From Anoxynatronum sibiricum (GTDB lineage Bacteria > Bacillota > Clostridia > Peptostreptococcales > Tindalliaceae): a DNA stretch of 64,000 nt. The stretch covers positions 118,895 to 182,894 of the forward strand of contig NZ_JBCITM010000008.1 of NCBI RefSeq assembly GCF_039414295.1, read 5' to 3'. The notes under the pieces are model-generated. The model was given only the letters and a program-made list of their open reading frames with translations, had not been told where the DNA came from and did no database searches. The translations under genes and the position numbers were made by a program. Shown in pieces: positions 58,181-64,000 of this stretch (the first letter of the stretch is position 1; each line of letters starts with the position of its first letter).

Positions 58181-59242
58181 TCACATCAAATATTTTTTCA
58201 CATCATCCAGACTTTGGTAGTCCAGTACTTGGTCAATCATCACTTCCAGTGTTGCTGCATCCAATTCCTGTATTCTTTTTTGAACCGGTTCCGATAAAGG
58301 CCCAAATTTCTTCGTTAGCAGACGAAGGGCCGTTTTTACTAACGCTTGTGTTTCTCCTTCCATGCGTCCTTCCATGCGTCCTTCCATGCGTCCTTCCATG
58401 CGCCCTTCCATGCGCCCTCTTTTCATGCCTTCCTCTAAGCCTTCTTTTCGAAGGATATCTGCCAGTGTCATGGCTACTTCTCTCCCTTCTGGGTATTCCT
58501 TGGTCATTTCATTCAATATTTTTTCCAGATCGGCTTTTGTCATCTGATGGGCGGCACTAAATACATACCGCATATAGATTTCCAGGTATTCTATCCCTGT
58601 TTCTTTGTTTTCCAATTCTCTTAGATATGCAGCGGCTTTCAGAACGGACTCCCGAAGCCGGTTCGGATCTTTGGTGAAGATATCCCGAAAGATGGTCATC
58701 AGGATTTTTAGCCGTACACCGCCTTTCATGGCTTCGTCCTGATACTGGGATAGATCGTATAACAGGTACTGATAGTCTGGTATATAATCTTTAACTGTTT
58801 CTGGTAACTGTGTATATCCCGGGATCATTTGGCTTAACCGGGTGCTGGTATGCCAATGGCCCTGGCCATGGTAGATTACCAGCGGGATGATAATGGGTAG
58901 TGCTTCTTTTTTCTCATGGGTGCTGTATTTATCCCAGATTTCGCTCATGTATTTCAACAGCTGAAAGGCAATTTTATGGCTGGGGTAGCTCTTATGTTCA
59001 AATAAAAAATAAAGGTATCCGGTTTTTTCGTTAATCTTAACACGATACAACATATCGGTAAAAGTTTCCTGCAATTCTTGGCTAATAAAACTGTCTCTTT
59101 GTGCTTCCAGGGTTTCCAAATCGATGATTTCGGATACGCTTTCCGGTAAGTAGTGTTGGATAAAGTCACGTGCCACTTCTGCATCCGAGAAGGTTTCTTT
59201 AAAGAATTTGTCATGGGGGTTTTGGATGCTCAATGCTGTCAC
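58181..59242 (-). CDS. Rpn-family PD-(D/E)XK nuclease/transposase-like
   Basis: A 353-residue member of the Rpn (recombination-promoting nuclease, YhgA-like) family. It begins NPHDKFFKETFSDAEVARDF and has LPESVSEIIDLETLEAQRDS, DMLYRVKINEKTGYLYFLFE with EHKSYPS, the PD-(D/E)XK core (Asp and E-x-K-like). The middle is intact (LPIIIPLVIYHGQGHW). Near the C terminus MEGR is repeated five times. The start is GTG at 59242 or, with a better-spaced AGGTG, TTG at 59233. Rpn proteins cut DNA and can promote recombination, which is notable beside the fragment mosaic. Confidence 0.9.
   Translation of the reverse strand: MTALSIQNPHDKFFKETFSDAEVARDFIQHYLPESVSEIIDLETLEAQRDSFISQELQETFTDMLYRVKINEKTGYLYFLFEHKSYPSHKIAFQLLKYMSEIWDKYSTHEKKEALPIIIPLVIYHGQGHWHTSTRLSQMIPGYTQLPETVKDYIPDYQYLLYDLSQYQDEAMKGGVRLKILMTIFRDIFTKDPNRLRESVLKAAAYLRELENKETGIEYLEIYMRYVFSAAHQMTKADLEKILNEMTKEYPEGREVAMTLADILRKEGLEEGMKRGRMEGRMEGRMEGRMEGRMEGETQALVKTALRLLTKKFGPLSEPVQKRIQELDAATLEVMIDQVLDYQSLDDVKKYLM
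58357..58416. repeat. Five tandem 12-base units in Rpn gene
   Basis: CTTCCATGCGTC is repeated five times (the last two end CC instead of TC), coding for MEGR on the minus strand. The 12-base unit keeps the frame, so copy number can change without loss of the protein. Confidence 0.95.
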
Positions 59243-59675
59243 CTGCTCTTTCTGTCCTGATCCTGATTGTAAGATTGTAATGGATGTTCAGGTGCTTCTT
59301 TAACTTAAGTATAGCATAAATGCTGGGCAACATCCATGCCGGCAAATGGTGGACTTTATTGAGCTGGTCAAATCATTCCTACAATTTTCATTTCAGAATT
59401 TCAAGTGGCTTTAAGTGCAGCGTTGCCTTTTCAACCGTCAAACCGGTGCATGACAGGTTCTGAAACCGCTCCAGCAAGCTGCAATTCGCAGAATTCTGAA
59501 TAACTTAAAAACTTAAGTGACAGGCACCGATGCTCTTTTTGGACAGGCAAGTCCGTCAGCAATGGGTCATTTGGAACCGGCTTAAACATTATTCGGCAGG
59601 TCTGTTTCATCAATTTAAAAACCAGGAGAACCTGCCATTTCCGGTTCTCCTGGTTTTCTAATCACTGCTTTTCCT
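59243..59675. other. Gap with duplicated terminator and repeat
   Basis: No intact gene is supported. It holds the Rpn promoter region, ACTTAAGTGACAGGCACC at 59511, and a 57-base copy of the ComK terminator region at 59601-59657. The hairpin there (AAAACCAGGAGAACC with GGTTCTCCTGGTTTT, 59617-59657) has T runs on both sides and ends the CapD-like transcript. Confidence 0.7.
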
Positions 59676-61532
59676 CTATTGGGGTGTGTAGGTGGTGACC
59701 AGGCGGGCCACCGCTGCTTTCACTGTTTCCGGGGGTTGTTCACAAATGGCTGCTGCCAGTTCATCCACCTGCCGGTTCAGTGTCTCAAAGGCCGTGACTG
59801 CCGGTTTTTCCACAAAGATTTTCTGGTGCACCGTGGCTTCCAGGCCATTGCTGTCCAATAGCAGCTCTTCATATAACTTTTCTCCCGGTCGCAGGCCTGT
59901 CACCTCCACCTGAATATCTTCACCAGGAGTGAACCCACTGAGGCGAATCAGGTTTTCCGCCAGGTCCATGATCTTCACCGGGTCTCCCATATCCAGCACA
60001 AAAACCTCGCCTCCCCGGGCCATGGCCCCAGCCTGAATCACCAGCTGCACTGCTTCAGGAATGGTCATAAAATAGCGGGTCATATCTTCATGGGTCACCG
60101 TCACCGGGCCGCCCTCTTCAATCTGTTTTTTAAACAGGGGAATCACGCTGCCGCTGGACCCCAGCACATTTCCAAAGCGCACCGCTGCAAACTCTGTTTG
60201 ACTCATCTCATTGAGAGACTGCACCACCATTTCTGCCAGCCGTTTACTGGCTCCCATCACATTGGTGGGATTCACCGCTTTATCGGTGGAAATCAACACC
60301 AGCTTCTCACAGCCTGCCTCATGGGCGCACCAAGCCACATTCCGGGTGCCCAGCACATTGTTTTTCACCGCTTCAGCCGGGCTGTCCTCCATCAGCGGCA
60401 CATGCTTATGGGCCGCTGCGTGAAACACCACCGTAGGCTGTTCCCGCTGGAACAACGCCTGCATACAGGCTTTGTCCCGCACCGAACCCACCAGCACCTT
60501 CATGGTCAACTGGGGGTGTTTTTTCCGCAGCTCCTGCTGCAGCTCATACAAATGGTTCTCATAAATATCCAGCATCAGCAGCTCCCGGGGGGCAAAATCG
60601 GCGATCTGCCGGCACAGCTCACTTCCAATGGAGCCGCCACCCCCAGTGACCAGCACTTTCTTGCCTTTCAAGAAACCGGCAATGGCCTCCAAGTCCAAAT
60701 CCACCGGCTCACGGCCCAGCAGGTCTTCAATAGCCACATCCCGAATCTCTTTAATACTTACCTTACCATCAATGAGCTCATACACACCGGGAACGGTTTT
60801 GAGGCGCACCCCGGCACCAGCGGCCACGTCAATGACCTCCCGCATTACCTGGCGCTGCACCGAGGGCATGGCCAGAATCACTTCATCCACCCGCTTGCTT
60901 TTGATGAGCTCCGGCAGTTTTTCCCGGCTTCCCAGCACTGTAACCCCCGCCAGCTTGCGGCCGATCTTGCTTTTATCATCATCCACAATTCCCACGGGTC
61001 GACCGTGCTGGTAACCGTGGGCCTTCAGTTCCTTCACCACCATGGCCCCCGCCTCACCTGCTCCCACAATCAATACCCGGCGGGCACTGGTTACCTGGGG
61101 GGTGAAGGTGAGAAACCCCGTATCCCGATAGGTGCGGCTTACCCGGTAAGCAAAGCGCACCCCACCAATCAGGGCCATATCCAGCAAAATAGCCAGGGCA
61201 TGAATCCCCCTGGGCAGCATTTGCTGGGTAATGGCCAAATAAGCCATCACCGAAGCATTGGCCAACACTGCTGTTATGGCCACCTTCATCAATTCTTCAA
61301 TGCTGGCATACCGCCAAAGGCTGTGGTACAGCCCCAGCAGATAAAAAACCGCCAGCTTAATGAGTAAAATCCATAGCAGGTTTTCCCGGTATACCGGCCA
61401 GTAGTTGCTCACCATTCGTCCCGAAAAATCATAGTCAAATCGTATGGCGAAGGCCAGCAGATACACCAGCTGAATCAGCAGGGCGTCCAGCACCAGCAGT
61501 ACCCCTTTTTTCATCTGTAAAGTCAGCTTCAA
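59676..61532 (-). CDS. CapD/FlaA1-type nucleoside-diphosphate-sugar dehydratase
   Basis: A 618-residue membrane-bound sugar nucleotide epimerase/dehydratase (PglF, WbpM, CapD group). Four N-terminal helices are followed by a CoA-binding-like domain (RVLIVGAGEAGAMVVKELKA). The SDR domain has VTGGGGSIGSELCRQI (NAD site), FHAAAHKHVPLME, LISTDKAVNPTNVMGASKR with the Thr-Asp-Lys centre, and TGLRPGEKLYEELL. Such enzymes make 4-keto-6-deoxy sugars such as the precursors of bacillosamine or FucNAc for capsule, O-antigen or glycoprotein. The start is TTG (GGGAG ten bases upstream) or the ATG six codons on. Two pieces of it are copied at 57.9 kb. Confidence 0.93.
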   Translation of the reverse strand: MKLTLQMKKGVLLVLDALLIQLVYLLAFAIRFDYDFSGRMVSNYWPVYRENLLWILLIKLAVFYLLGLYHSLWRYASIEELMKVAITAVLANASVMAYLAITQQMLPRGIHALAILLDMALIGGVRFAYRVSRTYRDTGFLTFTPQVTSARRVLIVGAGEAGAMVVKELKAHGYQHGRPVGIVDDDKSKIGRKLAGVTVLGSREKLPELIKSKRVDEVILAMPSVQRQVMREVIDVAAGAGVRLKTVPGVYELIDGKVSIKEIRDVAIEDLLGREPVDLDLEAIAGFLKGKKVLVTGGGGSIGSELCRQIADFAPRELLMLDIYENHLYELQQELRKKHPQLTMKVLVGSVRDKACMQALFQREQPTVVFHAAAHKHVPLMEDSPAEAVKNNVLGTRNVAWCAHEAGCEKLVLISTDKAVNPTNVMGASKRLAEMVVQSLNEMSQTEFAAVRFGNVLGSSGSVIPLFKKQIEEGGPVTVTHEDMTRYFMTIPEAVQLVIQAGAMARGGEVFVLDMGDPVKIMDLAENLIRLSGFTPGEDIQVEVTGLRPGEKLYEELLLDSNGLEATVHQKIFVEKPAVTAFETLNRQVDELAAAICEQPPETVKAAVARLVTTYTPQ

Positions 61533-61831
61533 CAGCCTCTCACTCCCGTCAGTTGTTGCTGCGTCTTTCAGCAGCTTTCCCGAAGCTTCTCTATTCCCCT
61601 AACACTATACCAAAAAATGGGACAGACTGCCAGTCAGCCCTGCCAGTTGTTTCAGTCGATCACATCTGATGCTATTTGGAACAGGTCGACATATTTATCT
61701 TTATTGTCCATCCCCTTCGGGGTATAATAGAAAAAAGTCATTATTTGTCCGCAAATCATCTTAACCATCATTGTGTACTGCCGATATGTATTATAGGATG
61801 GTTAACATAATATTGCCATGGAGGGTTCACT

Positions 61832-64000
61832 ATGAAAATGATGCTTCACCGAAATAAACTGATTCCCGCACTCCTTTCTTTTCTCTTGCTTTTCAATGCC
61901 TTTTGGGTAAACACCTTCCCCATTGCCTATGCTATGGATACAACCGCAGCTCTCACTATTTTGGATGAACCTCTGGAACCCTTTGAAGCTTCAGCATTTG
62001 CCACCATTGATGATTTCAATCAATGGCTGAAAACGCTGCTTGAAAAAGAGGAAAACTTCCCCGACCTGGTGCTGGACTTGGATTTTCTGCTACAGAAAAA
62101 CCAGCTGCAAGCCAATGAAAAAACCCATGCCTTGGCTACAGCACTTCGTGGTTTGGGTGCTGTGGTGATTTGGGATGGCTTCATTTCCGACAATGAGGTT
62201 GAAGGCGATGTTGAAGGCACAGACCTTGAAACCCCAGAAGCGGGCACGCTTGAAGAATTACCGATGGATCTGCCTGATGAGCAGCCTGAAACATCAGCGC
62301 CCGAAGGCGTTGAAGAAGAAATGGCCCCTGGTGAAGATGAGCCTGTTAGCCCGGAAGCTGATGAAGAAAAAGATGGGTTTGAAGAGGTTGACGGCCTACT
62401 GGAGGAAGGCGTTGAACTGAAAGACCTGGCTGATTGGGTGGAAGTTGCGGTTGAACCTTATGGCGTTGCTGCCCAAGGCATGATGCGCCTTCAGGATGCC
62501 CGAGGGCCGCCGGCCGTGCCCGAAGAAGAGTGGATTCTGGTACGCTACCACTTCGAGCAGGGCATGATCCGAACCATGGAGCGTCAGTCCGTTGAGCGAC
62601 TGGACCGCATTATTCAGGTAACTCCCCTTGTTGATGCAGTGGTTCCCAGCAGCTCCCAAGAGGCGGCACTGCTTTTTGACGATCTCAGTAACCTCCCCCA
62701 TGTGGAAGCCGTCTCCTTAAACCATTCCCTGTATGTCATGAACACTTACCAGGCACCCAATGATACCCACTATGCTTCTCAGTGGCATCTTCCCAGGGTA
62801 AAAGCGCCGGAAGCGTGGCAAGCCATGATCAACTCACAAACCACCGTCAGCCCCATCGCAGTGGCGGTCTTTGACACCGGCATCCAAACCAATCATCCCG
62901 ATTTCGCAAACCGTCTCTTACTACCAGGCTACAATGCTGCCGACGGTACCACAAACGTTGCTGATTACGGCAATCATGGCACCCGGGTTTCTGGCGTCAT
63001 TGCCGCTGCCACCAACAACAATACCGGGGTGGCAGGCGTGGCCTACACCTTCCCTGTTCAGATTTACCCCGTTCGTGTGGCCAACAGTGCAGGTGAAATC
63101 ACTTTACAATCTCTTATCAATGGGATCAATAAGATTCTTCAAGACCCCACTCTAAGCAACGTTAAAGTCATCAACATGAGCCTTGGGTATGTACCAAAGG
63201 ATATTCATGGAAATATCATCGATCCTTCTCCTGTTCTTGGTGCAAGTATTCAAGACGCACTTAATGCAGGCATCACCGTGGTGGCTTCTGCCGGCAACTG
63301 GGATTCCGGCAAGTCTTGGAGCATCACCGATAAAATGTACCCCGCCAGCTATCCTGGGGTCATCTCTGTTGGCGCCACCAACAGCAGTAACCTACGTTCC
63401 TCTTTTTCACATTATAATGACCGGGTTGACCTGGTGGCCCCCGGAACAGGAATTGTTACCACTGATATCAACAGCTCCTACACCACAACCTCCCCCAACG
63501 CCAATGGCACCTCTTTCTCTGCGCCTATTGTGGCCGGTGTAGCAACAGTGCTGAAAGGCATCGACCCTACGTTAACTCCCGACGGCATAAAAAACGCCCT
63601 CACATCAACGGCGGTTGATTTGGGGCCTACGGGAAAAGACAATGAGTATGGCTGGGGAATGGTGGATTATGAGCGTTCGGTTGCACACTTCACCGGACAA
63701 TCTATGACTATTACCTCTGTTCAGGTGTCCGTTGATCAGGGCTCTTCTTCAACTGTTAACCAAGCCATTACTTTAAGGGCTTCCAGCAACCCTCCAGGGG
63801 CTGAGTTTGAGTTCTGGGTTCGTCCCCCTGGTCAAAGTTGGCGTGTTGTCCGGGCTTATGGCCCCTCCAGCTTTTTCTCTTACACGCCTTCTGTTACCGG
63901 CTCCTGGCAGGTGGGCGTTCGGGGTAGAATGCCAGGCTCTACTCAATGGGTTGACCATATCCGGGATCACCAGGTTTCCTCTGCATCCATTACCTCTGTT
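61832..64000 (+). CDS. Subtilisin-like S8 serine protease, 3' end outside
   Basis: 723 codons are visible and the frame is still open at the window end. A signal peptide (IPALLSFLLLFNAFWVNTFP to AYA) is followed by an acidic pro-region (about residues 95-175, Glu/Asp/Pro-rich) and an inhibitor-like segment. The S8 domain has VAVFDTGI (Asp348), NHGTRVSGVIAA (His382), VVASAGNW (oxyanion Asn) and GTSFSAPIVAGVA (Ser561). The His motif reads HGTRVSG rather than the usual HGTHVAG, but the triad is complete. A beta-rich Y_Y_Y-like domain begins near residue 630. The ATG has GGAGG seven bases upstream. TATAAT at 61723-61728 may be its -10 region; the rest of 61533-61831 shows only a CCCCTTCGGGG hairpin. 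Confidence 0.9.
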   Translation, partial: MKMMLHRNKLIPALLSFLLLFNAFWVNTFPIAYAMDTTAALTILDEPLEPFEASAFATIDDFNQWLKTLLEKEENFPDLVLDLDFLLQKNQLQANEKTHALATALRGLGAVVIWDGFISDNEVEGDVEGTDLETPEAGTLEELPMDLPDEQPETSAPEGVEEEMAPGEDEPVSPEADEEKDGFEEVDGLLEEGVELKDLADWVEVAVEPYGVAAQGMMRLQDARGPPAVPEEEWILVRYHFEQGMIRTMERQSVERLDRIIQVTPLVDAVVPSSSQEAALLFDDLSNLPHVEAVSLNHSLYVMNTYQAPNDTHYASQWHLPRVKAPEAWQAMINSQTTVSPIAVAVFDTGIQTNHPDFANRLLLPGYNAADGTTNVADYGNHGTRVSGVIAAATNNNTGVAGVAYTFPVQIYPVRVANSAGEITLQSLINGINKILQDPTLSNVKVINMSLGYVPKDIHGNIIDPSPVLGASIQDALNAGITVVASAGNWDSGKSWSITDKMYPASYPGVISVGATNSSNLRSSFSHYNDRVDLVAPGTGIVTTDINSSYTTTSPNANGTSFSAPIVAGVATVLKGIDPTLTPDGIKNALTSTAVDLGPTGKDNEYGWGMVDYERSVAHFTGQSMTITSVQVSVDQGSSSTVNQAITLRASSNPPGAEFEFWVRPPGQSWRVVRAYGPSSFFSYTPSVTGSWQVGVRGRMPGSTQWVDHIRDHQVSSASITSV

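Overview
The window looks like chromosomal DNA of a low-to-mid GC Bacillota, most likely a clostridial anaerobe. Supporting signs are strong AGGAGG-type ribosome binding sites with frequent TTG and GTG starts, PyrR-type attenuators, prepilin and ComK-like sequences, copper-amine-oxidase-like stalk domains in secreted proteins, and the DUF1659/DUF2922/YvrJ family trio. No rRNA, tRNA, CRISPR array or intact insertion sequence was seen.

Layout. 1-4.6 kb (minus): envelope glycan genes (GtrA-like flippase, GT2 transferase, GT39-like transferase, galU, a small export-like membrane protein). 4.8-7.8 kb (minus): secreted stalk protein, DUF4870 protein, lipoprotein, YegP-like protein. 7.9-11.3 kb: a signalling island with a 7TM histidine kinase facing a response regulator and a kinase-like sensor that lacks its catalytic half. 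11.3-12.7 kb: a spacer with DnaA-box-like sites and an orphan terminator, then a frameshifted beta-helix protein gene. 12.9-15.4 kb (minus): pyrR, pyrF and pyrE with two attenuator leaders, one carrying a textbook PyrR binding loop. 15.7-23.1 kb: stalk protein, SBP/PAS/GGDEF/HD-GYP sensor, class II aldolase, secreted protein, SfsA. 23.3-32.7 kb: VTC polyphosphate-polymerase-like gene, DUF4956 membrane protein and CotH kinase, then an ATPase, a second CotH with a lamin-tail domain, and a VanZ-like gene. 32.7-33.6 kb: MNT/HEPN toxin-antitoxin pair. 33.8-42.4 kb (plus): a complete four-gene Wadjet type II (JetABCD) SMC-nuclease anti-plasmid system. 42.5-49.2 kb: GLUG-repeat surface protein, DUF4143 ATPase inside a direct repeat, a HigBA-type pair with a dead toxin, a HAD phosphatase and a stalk lipoprotein. 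49.3-51.6 kb (minus): M15 peptidase, a sigma factor with a LexA-box-like promoter, YvrJ, DUF2922 and DUF1659. 51.7-59.6 kb: a disrupted accessory zone with AlbA_2/Schlafen-like genes, a ComK-like regulator, HicB, prepilin and transposase fragments, RhuM, an Rpn nuclease and a mosaic of gene scraps. 59.7-64 kb: a CapD/FlaA1-type sugar nucleotide dehydratase and a subtilisin-like protease cut by the window end.

How it fits together. The two ends serve surface polysaccharide and secreted-protein functions; the middle combines c-di-GMP and two-component signalling, pyrimidine control and a polyphosphate/CotH module. Defence and toxin-antitoxin modules cluster at 32.7-46.9 kb. A dispersed noncoding repeat (core GGGAATAGTGAATAAAAAGC) occurs in at least five intergenic places. 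Duplicated terminators and gene ends show that the 44-46, 51-53 and 54-59 kb stretches were assembled by insertion and recombination. The best candidates for little-described biology are the sigma/YvrJ/DUF2922/DUF1659 cassette, the split kinase/pseudo-kinase system, the VTC-DUF4956-CotH module, the structured element at 27.1 kb and the scrap mosaic at 57.8-58.1 kb. Functions are assigned from recognised family features; no database search was run.
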